Positions 19,426 to 28,440 of a DNA stretch of 64,000 nucleotides are shown piece after piece. The notes below the pieces were generated by a model. The model was not told the origin of the DNA. It ran no database searches and saw only the letters and a program-made list of their open reading frames with translations. The DNA comes from CBDDKU01 sp965230375. Its GTDB lineage: Bacteria; Bacteroidota; Bacteroidia; Flavobacteriales_D; Cryomorphaceae. A program made the position numbers and the translations under genes. The stretch spans positions 62,001 through 126,000 of the forward strand of contig CBDDKU010000002.1 in NCBI GenBank assembly GCA_965230375.1. Reading direction: 5' to 3'. Each line of letters opens with the position of its first letter. Position 1 is the first letter of the stretch.

Positions 19426-20536
19426 TGTTTATCCGATCTAAGACAGGATTCATTTCCGAACTCCAATTATGCTCAAGACTGGCACGTCTAGCGTTTTGGC
19501 TATACTCTTTGTATCTAGCTGAATCTAATGCTCGAAAAGCTTCTATTCCAGCCACAATCGTTTCTACTGATACGCTATCGATCAGCACACCGACTTTGTA
19601 AGTATTTATCCACTTTTCAGTTTCCTGAAGCTTGGCGACGAGCACTGGAAGACCTACTAGCGCGTAGTCAAACAAACGGTTAGGTAGGCTGTATTGATAA
19701 TTCAGGTTAGTGGGCTTGTCGAAGCAAAGCCCAACATCCGCCATTGCCGTGTACGTCAAAAGCTCTTTATAAGGTATTGATGGAATAAACCGCACTTTGT
19801 CATTCACCTGAAATTCTGCGGCCATGGACTTCATCAAAGGAATGACATCTCCATGTCCTACGACCAATAAGAAAACATCATTGAGTTGAGTCAATCCTTC
19901 AATCAACTCTTCTCCCCCACGGTCAATATTGATCCCATTTCCTTGCAAAATCATTAGCATGCTAGACTCTGGAATACCAAGTTCTTTTCTTGACTTGGGA
20001 ATAACCGATTCAACTGGCTCGGGGAAGTTTCGAACGAGAAGAACATCCTTGATACGGTAGTCAGACTGTAAGTGCTCAACAATTGCTGGAGAGACTGTAG
20101 AGACTATTGCTGCGTGACTTACAAAAGCTCGCTCAATGACCCGCCACATTTTCTGAACAAAGGGCCGATTGACCACTTCGGGTACTTGGGTGAAATACTC
20201 GTGGCTATCGTACCAGTATGGCTTTGATTTCAGTCGGGCAGCCAAGCCTGTAGCCAGAAGCGTGTCAAGGTCGTTGGAAACGTAGAAATCAGCTTTGTGA
20301 AAGAGTAGGTAAAAGAAAAGGCGAATATTGAACCAGGCATACATCAAGGGCCCTTTCCGAAAAGGAAGTGATAAATGAAGGTATTTGAATGGTAAGTCGA
20401 TGGGGATATCCCGGCCCAAATCGCGACCGACAAGCGTAACGCTGTAGCCACTTTTGTGCAGTGCCCGGCATTGCTTTTGCACCCGCTGATCGGTAGCAAT
20501 ATCGCTACTTACCGAAACAATGATCCTTTTATTCAC
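19412..20536 (-). CDS. GT4-like glycosyltransferase
   Basis: A cytoplasmic or membrane-associated protein of 374 residues with a two-Rossmann (GT-B) layout: N-terminal IIVSVSSDIATDQRVQKQC, a middle VSNDLDT segment, and a C-terminal nucleotide-sugar half with GNGINIDRGGEELI and later YSLPNRLFDYALVGLPVLV (a Glu-less variant of the usual donor-site motif). It probably adds a sugar to a cell-surface glycan; donor and acceptor are unknown. I chose GTG 20536: the upstream TTG at 20578 adds a non-conserved stretch, while a TACATTTG -7 box ends 7 nt before the GTG, which would give a leaderless mRNA. It is divergent from murB. Confidence 0.82.
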   Translation of the reverse strand: MNKRIIVSVSSDIATDQRVQKQCRALHKSGYSVTLVGRDLGRDIPIDLPFKYLHLSLPFRKGPLMYAWFNIRLFFYLLFHKADFYVSNDLDTLLATGLAARLKSKPYWYDSHEYFTQVPEVVNRPFVQKMWRVIERAFVSHAAIVSTVSPAIVEHLQSDYRIKDVLLVRNFPEPVESVIPKSRKELGIPESSMLMILQGNGINIDRGGEELIEGLTQLNDVFLLVVGHGDVIPLMKSMAAEFQVNDKVRFIPSIPYKELLTYTAMADVGLCFDKPTNLNYQYSLPNRLFDYALVGLPVLVAKLQETEKWINTYKVGVLIDSVSVETIVAGIEAFRALDSARYKEYSQNARRASLEHNWSSEMNPVLDRINTILH

Positions 20537-20542
20537 AACCGA

Positions 20543-20550
20543 CAAATGTA
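20543..20550 (-). promoter_or_regulatory. Possible -7 element placing a leaderless start for the glycosyltransferase
   Basis: The minus strand reads TACATTTG, an exact TANNTTTG match, ending 7 nt before GTG 20536. No TTG sits at the ideal upstream spacing. If used, transcription would begin at or next to the start codon. Confidence 0.4.
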
Positions 20551-20571
20551 AAGAGAATGGAGGAATGCCGT

Positions 20572-20599
20572 TTTGCAATTTAAATTGCGATTAGATTTG
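20572..20599 (+). promoter_or_regulatory. Probable murB promoter with a palindrome in its spacer
   Basis: TTTG at 20572-20575 and an exact TAGATTTG -7 element at 20592-20599 are 16 nt apart, slightly short for the family. A perfect 14-bp palindrome GCAATTTAAATTGC (20575-20588) fills the spacer. The predicted transcript starts just before ATG 20618, which supports that start. Confidence 0.5.
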
Positions 20600-20617
20600 C
20601 AAAAAACGATAATCCCC

Positions 20618-21631
20618 ATGATCGAAAATCAGGTTTCTCTCAAAGAGTACAACACCTTCGGAATAGATGTTCAAGCCGATAGTTTTTGCCGTTTCGATTC
20701 GGCGGAAGCGCTTCGGGAAATATTGAAGACAGTTGATCTGAAAGAGCAGAAATACTTGATTTTGGGTGGGGGCAGCAATATCCTTCTAACCCGCGATTTT
20801 GATGGCATCGTTTTGAAGAACGAAGTGATGGGGATTCACCTGATTGAAGAAACAGATAAGCACTACGTGGTTGAGTCGGGTGCGGGCGAAAACTGGCATA
20901 AATTTGTGATGCATACCCTAAATCAGGGCTGGGCAGGTCTCGAAAACCTATCGCTTATTCCCGGGAATGTAGGTGCCAGTCCCATGCAAAACATCGGGGC
21001 TTATGGAGTGGAAATCAAAGATCGTTTTAAGTCCCTAAAAGCCTTTCATCTGGAATCTGGAGAAGTGCATGATTTTGATGCAGCGGCATGTGAATTCGGC
21101 TACCGTGAAAGCGTTTTTAAGCGAAGACTGAAGGGGCAATACATCATCCTATCGGTGACGTTTAACCTCTTAAAAGAGCCTGACCTAAAAACGGAGTACG
21201 GTGCGATCAAGGGCGAGCTCAAAGCTCAGGGAATCTCTAATCCCACGATAAAAGATGTGAGCAATGCCGTGATCCGAATCAGACAGAGCAAGCTCCCCGA
21301 CCCGGCAGAACTCGGAAATGCCGGTAGCTTTTTCAAAAACCCGGTAATCCCAATTGAACAATTTGAGCGTATATCGGCTGAGCACCCAGACATCCCAAAT
21401 TATCCGGCCGGTGAAGGACATCGCAAATTGGCTGCCGGATGGCTAATCGAAAAGGCTGGATTCAAAGGCCTTCGCGAAGGGCACTGCGGTATGCACGCCA
21501 AACAAGCGCTGGTACTTGTCAACTACGGCGATGCCACAGGTGAGGAGATTTTTGCCTATTCCGGAAAAGTGCTTGAGACGGTTAAAGCCAAGTTTGGAGT
21601 AGAGCTGGAGCGGGAAGTGAATATTGTTTGA
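20618..21631 (+). CDS. murB: UDP-N-acetylenolpyruvoylglucosamine reductase
   Basis: FAD enzyme that reduces UDP-GlcNAc-enolpyruvate to UDP-MurNAc in peptidoglycan precursor synthesis. The 337 residues begin with the family opening SLKEYNTFGID, followed by the FAD-site LGGGSNILL, the SLIPGNVGASPMQNIGAYG segment, the catalytic-Ser loop GNAGSFFKNP and the terminal REVNIV, matching the long E. coli-type MurB. ATG 20618 is chosen because the conserved N-terminus begins there and a promoter ends 19 nt before it. The upstream in-frame TTG at 20573 would fall in the promoter. The gene is followed by the repeat-rich noncoding region. Confidence 0.95.
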   Translation: MIENQVSLKEYNTFGIDVQADSFCRFDSAEALREILKTVDLKEQKYLILGGGSNILLTRDFDGIVLKNEVMGIHLIEETDKHYVVESGAGENWHKFVMHTLNQGWAGLENLSLIPGNVGASPMQNIGAYGVEIKDRFKSLKAFHLESGEVHDFDAAACEFGYRESVFKRRLKGQYIILSVTFNLLKEPDLKTEYGAIKGELKAQGISNPTIKDVSNAVIRIRQSKLPDPAELGNAGSFFKNPVIPIEQFERISAEHPDIPNYPAGEGHRKLAAGWLIEKAGFKGLREGHCGMHAKQALVLVNYGDATGEEIFAYSGKVLETVKAKFGVELEREVNIV

Positions 21632-21750
21632 GTGGGTGTACAAAGTATTATGTACTATGTTCATGTACTAAGTATTAAGACTGGGACATTTCCACACATA
21701 GCATCTTACTACCCCTTTTTAGACATGTTAATATTTAGCTCTCAATCCAA

Positions 21751-21805
21751 CCCTTAGTTGGCACTTAGTTGGTACTTAGTTGCCCCTTAGTTGCTACTTC
21801 GTTGG
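21751..21805. repeat. Five tandem 11-nt units (consensus YMCTTAGTTGS)
   Basis: Units start at 21751, 21762, 21773, 21784 and 21795 and differ mainly at the first two and last positions; the fifth has CTTCG instead of CTTAG. The 11-nt period is close to one helical turn. Confidence 0.85.
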
Positions 21806-22713
21806 TTTGGGGCCTTAGACGTGTTAAGATTACCCATAGTTAGTCCCTAACGGGACTCATGATCGTGAAAACAATATCAATCAAGGAAGTAGAGCTAATT
21901 TTTCACTTATAATTAATCGCTTTTCACTCCTTAAACCACAGAGCACTCAAAGAACACAGAGAATCTGTGTGTAACTCTGAGCCCTTCGAGCCTTTGTGGC
22001 TCCTACGCTAACCGCGTGCCGGCCTTAGCTTCAGCGGTGGCGCAAGCTTCGGCGACAGCGTGGTGCCTATTCTAGTGCTCAATCCATTTGTTTTGATTTC
22101 AGAACAAGGAACACCGATTAGCGATTTTAGAAGTACTCAAGCCCTGACCGTAAGCGTCAGGGCGCAAGAATCTAGCATGCGGTGAAACCGAGTGCGATGA
22201 ATGCGAGCTAAGGTAAAGCCCTGTAGGGGCGAGACAAAACGAATGGCCAATGAGTTATTGAAAATTGACGACGGCTGAGCACCGGTCAACGTGAGAATTG
22301 GAACCATTAGAAATTAAAAACAAATTCCGCAGCTCCGCCTTAGGCGGAAATACGGAGCAACCATGTGAGACAATCACGAAAGAATGCCAACTTTTCACTT
22401 ATAATTAATCGATTTTCACTCCGAAGGACTCAACGCTTCTTTGTACCTAATACTCGATACTTAGTACAAATACCGTAACAAGGCGTGACATGCGTGCCGT
22501 AAGGTACGCCCTGTGACTTCCCGAAGCACTCCATCTTTGTGAATATAGGTAGTACCTGACGGCACAAAACTCCACAACAAGATTATTTCGTTACCCATAG
22601 GTTGTCCCTAACGGGACTGAGTACTAGTAAAACGAATTCAATCAAGGAAGTAGAGCCAACTTTTCGCTTTAAACTTTTCGTTTATCACTAGCTAAAATCG
22701 CGCAGCATCTTTG

Positions 22714-22748
22714 TACTCAGTACTTAATACTTAGTACTTAGTACTTAG
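22714..22748. repeat. Five tandem 7-nt units (TACTTAG)
   Basis: Units TACTCAG, TACTTAA and three TACTTAG run head to tail at 22714-22748, just downstream (plus-strand sense) of the DUF5606 stop region. Part of the array is the inverted partner of sequence at 21665-21679. Confidence 0.85.
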
Positions 22749-22762
22749 TACAATCTGAAAAC

Positions 22763-23200
22763 CTATTCTTCTTCCGGAGCTTCAGTAGCCTCCTCTTTTG
22801 ACTCTTCCGCAGATTCTTCGATGCTCAACTCCCCTTTTTCGAGTAGGAGGTTGAACCACTTGATCATCTTTTTGATATCAGAAGCGTAGACTCTTTCTTC
22901 GTCGTGATCGGGAAGGATTTCGAGAAAGTAGTTTCTCAGGTCGGAGTTGTCCTTCATATTGACATCAATAGCCTTCCCGTCGCTGTTCTTAAACATCGTG
23001 GTGAAAATATCGGCTAGTGGCTCGTCTCCTTCCTCGGTGTAGATGGAAATATCGCTCAATGAGCTTACGCGCTGCGTTTGTCCGATCGACATCTTTCTTC
23101 CGTCTTGGAGTGATGTGACCACCACGCCACCACGCGATTGGCTAACTACTTTATAAAGTCCAGGCTTACCTGCGATTGAGAGAATATTTGATAAATCCAT
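22763..23200 (-). CDS. DUF5606 family protein
   Basis: A 145-residue protein with the conserved N-terminus NILSIAGKPGLYKVVSQSR of the Bacteroidota-restricted DUF5606 family, followed by a small beta-rich part, a helical part around MIKWFNLLLEKG, and an acidic Glu/Ala tail. It has no signal peptide, so it is cytoplasmic. The function of the family is not established. ATG 23200 is chosen because an upstream TTG at 23221 lies on top of the promoter's -7 box. Its own promoter overlaps the stop of the upstream T9SS gene. Confidence 0.85.
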   Translation of the reverse strand: MDLSNILSIAGKPGLYKVVSQSRGGVVVTSLQDGRKMSIGQTQRVSSLSDISIYTEEGDEPLADIFTTMFKNSDGKAIDVNMKDNSDLRNYFLEILPDHDEERVYASDIKKMIKWFNLLLEKGELSIEESAEESKEEATEAPEEE

Positions 23201-23218
23201 GAAATGATTATTGGGGCG

Positions 23219-23249
23219 CAAATCTAATCATTGATCCCTTATTTCTCAA
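23219..23249 (-). promoter_or_regulatory. Probable promoter of the DUF5606 gene
   Basis: On the minus strand TTG (23249-23247) and an exact TAGATTTG (23226-23219) are 20 nt apart, a good match to the Bacteroidota consensus. The -7 box ends 19 nt before ATG 23200. Confidence 0.55.
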
Positions 23250-25026
23250 TCAAAACTTTCCTCGATACCAGATTTCCATCTTCGAGACGTGTTTTGACAA
23301 GGTATAGTCCTGCGGCCAGCTCACTTGTGTCGATCTTTACTGCACCTGCAGTTTCTGGGGAAACGATCCCTACCACCTTCCCATCGGGACTCATGATAAT
23401 CACTTCTGTAATAGAAACGGAAGTAGATTCGAGCAGGAAGTATTCTCGCGCCGGGTTGGGGTAGATTTTGAAGGTGGACGATTCTGCATTATTCGCTCCC
23501 AGAGATATACCGCTAATCCCATCATTAAACTCACCGGGCTGTTGGATCAATTCGGTAAGGTCGTTCTCAAAACCACCCCCCAATTCACAGGGCCCCGGGT
23601 CGGTAGCCAAGGGATTGTAGTTAGCGGCGCTCGGGTTTTGACACCCTACTATTTCATCGCTATCGCAGATACCGTCACCGTCGGTGTCGGTGTAGGGAAC
23701 TATGAGAACCGTTATTTCAGCGTAATCTGTAGGGCAAATCTCATTGATCACTTCATAAGTATAGACACCCGAGTTTTCGGGGATCATTTCGAACAGATTG
23801 CCACTAAACTCACCTTCCAAATCACCGGTGATAAATTCGAATAAATCAACGGTAGTACCCGGTGATTCGCAAAATTCTAAAAGCACGTCATCACCTGCAT
23901 GTTGGCCGTCAAACGAATATCGCACAAAACCTAATTGAGGAGTCTCTAGCTCAGAAGGAATGGTGTATTGTAAAATGATTTGAGGATAAGCGCCTGAAGG
24001 AATAGAATCAAAAGGAAATAAAGGAACTGACTCTCCTGTTGATGAAAAAGTCCATTCAAGACTGGATGGATCTGTTATTCTCGGATCAACAATGGAGTCT
24101 ATAGGGTCATACAACGATTCTCCTAGACACAAATCCAAATTAGTAATAAGCCCATTTGAATCAAGACCCTGCACATTCACATGCACGTCTGTAAACGCCG
24201 GGTCGCAAGGAAATGCACCTAAAATATATTGAAATCTAATATATTCTCCGTAAACCGCTATATCATAATCAGAAATGCATTCATTGGTAATTGGAAAAAA
24301 ATCTAAAAAGCTACTATTTTCACCCCAGACGATCCATTGCCCACCTGGTTCAGGGTCACAACCCAAATGCTCAAAGGGACAAAACCCGCCTTGTCCAAAA
24401 GAGTACTCAATGCTGTTTTCACAACCAGCAGCGCCTCCTGTAGGTAAGATCAAATTAACTCCGATTGTAGAAATACAATCTGACTCATCAAAATAATAGT
24501 AAACATATTCACCAGATGGATCAACCTCTGTATCAATTATCCCTTCAGAAACTTCTGAACCAGCACTTGGATATCCTTCCTGACCGGGATAGTACCAAGT
24601 ACCTGAAAGGGGAAGATCTTCAGGAATGCATACTTCTGAGAACAAATCATAAAATCCACCATCACAATAAGCTATAATACTTACTATTCCATCATCTGCA
24701 TAGGCCATGGTGATGGTGGCCGAATCGGTGCACCCATCTGTTCCAATTACGGTATAGGTATAGTCGCCGGGCGGGTGAGCAGATGGATCAAAGGAAGCAC
24801 AGAGTTCTCCATCCCAAGTCCAACCAGATGGCCCAGTCCACACCCCATCGGTTTGGATGATAGTGTCATCTGTTCCTAAATAATCGAAGAGGCAAAATGC
24901 CTCTGTCCCACAGATGTTGACAGGATTTTCCGGCGGAATTCCAGGAAAGGCATCGCACTGTCCAAAACTGAGCCCGATGCTTAGCCAATAGAAACTAAGG
25001 GTGATAAATACGCTCTTGATGTCCAC
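23239..25026 (-). CDS. Secreted protein with T9SS type A sorting domain (short paralogue)
   Basis: A 595-residue exported protein: signal peptide ending GLSFGQ, cysteine-rich Ig-like modules with VNICGTEAFCLFDYL near the start, a calcium-binding thrombospondin-3-like piece (DTDGDGICDSDEIVGC), and a T9SS type A C-terminal domain beginning FKIYPNPAREYF and ending RKVLIEK. It should cross the outer membrane by T9SS and be released or anchored to A-LPS. No catalytic site is visible. The gene at 28375 is a longer tandem paralogue whose 5' and 3' ends are strikingly similar in DNA, which points to recent duplication or gene conversion. Confidence 0.88.
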   Translation of the reverse strand: MDIKSVFITLSFYWLSIGLSFGQCDAFPGIPPENPVNICGTEAFCLFDYLGTDDTIIQTDGVWTGPSGWTWDGELCASFDPSAHPPGDYTYTVIGTDGCTDSATITMAYADDGIVSIIAYCDGGFYDLFSEVCIPEDLPLSGTWYYPGQEGYPSAGSEVSEGIIDTEVDPSGEYVYYYFDESDCISTIGVNLILPTGGAAGCENSIEYSFGQGGFCPFEHLGCDPEPGGQWIVWGENSSFLDFFPITNECISDYDIAVYGEYIRFQYILGAFPCDPAFTDVHVNVQGLDSNGLITNLDLCLGESLYDPIDSIVDPRITDPSSLEWTFSSTGESVPLFPFDSIPSGAYPQIILQYTIPSELETPQLGFVRYSFDGQHAGDDVLLEFCESPGTTVDLFEFITGDLEGEFSGNLFEMIPENSGVYTYEVINEICPTDYAEITVLIVPYTDTDGDGICDSDEIVGCQNPSAANYNPLATDPGPCELGGGFENDLTELIQQPGEFNDGISGISLGANNAESSTFKIYPNPAREYFLLESTSVSITEVIIMSPDGKVVGIVSPETAGAVKIDTSELAAGLYLVKTRLEDGNLVSRKVLIEK

Positions 25027-25083
25027 TCGTTTGAATTTTCCTATTTCCGCGGCAAGATAAGAAACCTTCCAAACTGGACTTTC

Positions 25084-28000
25084 CTACTTCTCAATCAAAA
25101 CTTTCCTCGATACCAGATTTCCATCTTCGAGACGGGTTTTGACAAGGTAGAGTCCTGCGGCGAGCTCACTTGTATCGATCTTTACTTCACCGGCGGTTTC
25201 TGGGGAAAACGATCCCTACCACCTTCCCACCGGGACTCATAACGATCACTTCTGTAATGGAAACGGAAGTAGGTTGGAGCAAGAAGAAATCTCGGGCTGG
25301 GTTTGGGTAGATTTTGAAGGTGGACGATTCCGAATCCTTTGCTCCTAGTGATATACCACTTATCCCATCGCTTAGTTCACCCGATTGTTGAACCAGATCA
25401 GTGAGCACATCTTCATATCCGCCATCCAGTTCACAGGGACCCGGATCGGTAGCCAGAGGGTTGTAGTTGGCAGCGCTCGGGTTTTGACACCCCACTATTT
25501 CATCGCTATCGCAGATCCCGTCGCCGTCGGTGTCGGGTTCTATTTCGACTAGATATTCTGCCGAGTCTGAAGGACAATTAAAACCTGAAACGACATAGAC
25601 GTATTGGCCCGAATTATCCGGGATTTGAGAAAACCAGTTTAAGTTAAAGGTCCCTCCTACGTCAGCCATAAGATCTAGGTATTGATTCAGATCAACAATT
25701 AAACTCTGGTCTTCGCACAGCTCTACGGCTGAATCAGGCCCTGCATTTGGTGGGATCTCTATTTGCACCGTCGCTGTACTTGTGCTCTCAGCTTCGCAAG
25801 ATTGGTCAGTCACGCTAATTAAAGAGTAAGTTGTATTCTCATTTGGACAGGCTGTAAGAATATGTCCGTTCTGTATTCCAGAAAGAGAAAAGTCATTATC
25901 TCCATCAGTGTATATCACATCAAACGGTGGAATACCTTCAAGCTCAAAAATGAGATCAGTGCAGTTTCCTATGCACAGCGTTTCTTCCGTATTCGAAATG
26001 GCTCCAGCGGTTTCACATTCACAGGAAGGACCATCTCCTGAAACCAAGACACTCGGACAAGCATTTCCAGAGATCAACTCAAAAGAATAGGGGGTTCCAA
26101 CTTGGATCGGATCTGATGTAAAAACATCACCGGAAAGGACCCCAGAACCCATCCCTACAGATACGACATCCCCACTTGTCACAAAGATTTCCAACACGTA
26201 TTGGCTTTCAATACCAAGGCAAGTTTCTTGAACTGTGTAGGTGATTTCTGGTTGGAAGGTCATTTCGTGCTCGGAAACATCCGAAGGACAAGCTGTTCCA
26301 GGGACCGTGTATGTGTAAACACCACTATTACCTTCATCAGCCAGGACTTCACCCGAAGGACTCCATATACCGCCAGGATCCGAATCAAAGGGTGGGGGAA
26401 ACTGAATAAACGACCCATCCGCACAGAATTCTGTAGCTGAGTCAGCACCTGCATTGGGAGGGGTTTCTACATTAACCGTCACAGATCCAGAAGCTTCTCC
26501 AGTACAATTTGCATCGTTCATATCAACCAATGTATAGGTTGTATTTATAGTTGGACAGACTTGCAAAGTGTATGAATCTCCAAAAAAATTGCTTACGGAA
26601 TATGATCCTGCTCCATCAAAGTAAGTGAAGTCATACGTCGGAGATCCTTCAAATTCTATTACAAGATCAAAACATTCTCCTTCACAAATCGTCTCATTTG
26701 CAGATGTTATTGTCCCTGATGCAGGACAAACACAATCAGGGGAAATTCCAGATACCACAACATCGGGACAAGAGTTGGCGCTTACAATGGTGAACGAAAA
26801 GTTCACACCAACTGGTATAGGCCCCAACATGTGAACTCCTTCTTGAGCTGGTTGTACAAGCAAACCATTGCCGTTATCAATAATCTCAATGTATTCTCCG
26901 GTCAAGACTTCGAGCTCTACGTAGTACTCCGTCTGGTTTGGTTCACAGGTGGCGTTAACAGTATAGGTGATTTCAGGTGCAAAACTTATCGTGTACTCAG
27001 CTTCATCAGTTGGACATTCCAACCCCTCAATTAAGTACGTGTAAAATCCTGAGTTCGCAATCATAGATTGCACTATTCCACCCGATACTTCGATCCCTGA
27101 TGGGTTTAACCAATAGCCACCGGGAGTTGCAGAATCGTGAAGAAATGAATTGAGGTCGATACTGGATCCATCCTCACACAGAGTAGGAACCACAACATCT
27201 TGACCTGCGGTAGATTCACTTTCAATTTGAATGCTTAAAAACCCAATAGTTTGAATATCATCATCTTGAAGTTCGGTATACTGAAGGACAAGGGTTGATC
27301 CAGGTTCGTAAAGCCCTAAATCTAGAGGTAGGGATAGCTCTGGTAAGGCACCATTAACTTGGGCATACGTCCATATCAAGCTTTCTTCGTTTTCAATATT
27401 GGGGTCATCAACTAGTTCACTTGGATCGATCAGACCGGAACTAACACATGCTAAAATATCAGTTATAAGGGCATTCGAATCAAAGCCCTGAACGTTCAGA
27501 TGCAAGTCGGTAAATGCAAGAGCGCATGGGGCCGTACCTAAAATATATTCAAATCTAATACTCTCACCCAAAGACAAAATTTCATAGTCCGAAACACACT
27601 CAAAAAAATCGGGATAAAAGTCTAGAACGTTACCATTCGCATCCCAAACAATCCAGCTACCTCCTGGAGTAGGATCACACTCTAAGTGCTCAAAGGGACA
27701 GAATCCGCCTAGCCCAAAAGTGTATTCTACAGTAGTTTCACAACCTGTAGTACCCCCGGTCTCGAAAATGATGTAAGCTCCAGCCGTAGTAAAACAATTG
27801 TTCGCATCATAGTATTGGTAAACATATGTACCTTCTGGATCAACCTCTGTGTCAATAATTCCGTCCGGGACTTCTGAACCAATACTTGGGTAACCAGTAG
27901 GACCTGGATAATACCAATTTCCTGAAAGGGGTATCTCATCCGGACCAGCTATTTCCGCAAACAAATCATAAGACCCACCAAAACAATGAGTTATATAATC

Positions 28001-28375
28001 TACAATTCCATCATTTGCGAAGTCCATGGAAATAGTAGCCGAATCGATACACCCATCCGTACCAACCACGGTATAGGTATAGTCGCCGGTTGGGTGAGCA
28101 GATGGATCAAAAGAAGCGCAAAGCGTTGCATCCCAAGTCCAATCAGATGGCCCAGTCCACACACCATCGGTTTGGATAGGCGTTCCATCCGTTTCTAAGT
28201 AATCGACAAGGCAAAAGGGTTCTGTACCGCAAATGTTGACAGGGTCTTCAGGGGCAATTCCAGCGAAGGCATCGCATTGGGCACTTGCCATTTGCGACAA
28301 ACTTGAAACGACGATCAAACTGAGCAGAGCGCAGAAGGATCTGTAAGGGCGGTAGGATTGTCTCGCTTTCATCAT
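25084..28375 (-). pseudogene. Long T9SS type A secreted protein, sorting domain lost to a 1-nt frameshift
   Basis: The open frame (28375-25187, 1062 residues) has a signal peptide ending MASAQ and the same N-terminal modules as its neighbour at 25026, then two consecutive repeat blocks (about residues 467-707 and from 708 on, each starting EITYTV and containing a PPNAG segment), the DTDGDGICDSDEIVGC motif, and the start of a type A sorting domain (FKIYPNPARDFF). At 25204-25209 there are four A where the neighbour has three, so translation ends in VFPRNRR. Removing one A restores the frame to TAG at 25086-25084, ending RKVLIEK as in the paralogue. As written, the product would lack the end of its secretion signal. 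Confidence 0.85.
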
Positions 28376-28440
28376 AGCTTGGTTAAGAAGTCAATTCTAA
28401 TCAAAAAATAGAATACAACCATCCGAAAGCGTTTGCGTCA

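Larger units (their letters stand above)
21632..22762. repeat. 1.1-kb gene-free region built of direct, inverted and tandem repeats
   Basis: No ORF of useful length occurs on either strand. Visible structure: five 11-nt tandem units (21751-21805); an imperfect module of about 80 nt present at 21830-21910 and 22591-22670, each with a CCCTAACGGG hairpin; a 34-nt repeat with two mismatches at 21898-21931 and 22389-22422; five 7-nt TACTTAG-type units (22714-22748); a 15-bp exact inverted repeat near both edges (21665-21679 and 22723-22737); and several GC-rich hairpins between 22141 and 22510. It looks like an intergenic repeat island, a non-autonomous element, or a region encoding structured RNA. 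No transposase or known RNA family is recognised. Confidence 0.75.

Noticed and set aside
22141..22380. Group II intron relic
   Set aside because: Some hairpins resemble intron pieces, but no reverse transcriptase, no clear domain V and no intron boundaries could be identified, so it is kept only as a possible structured RNA.
21751..22748. CRISPR array
   Set aside because: The repeats are 7 or 11 nt without spacers, and no cas gene is present.
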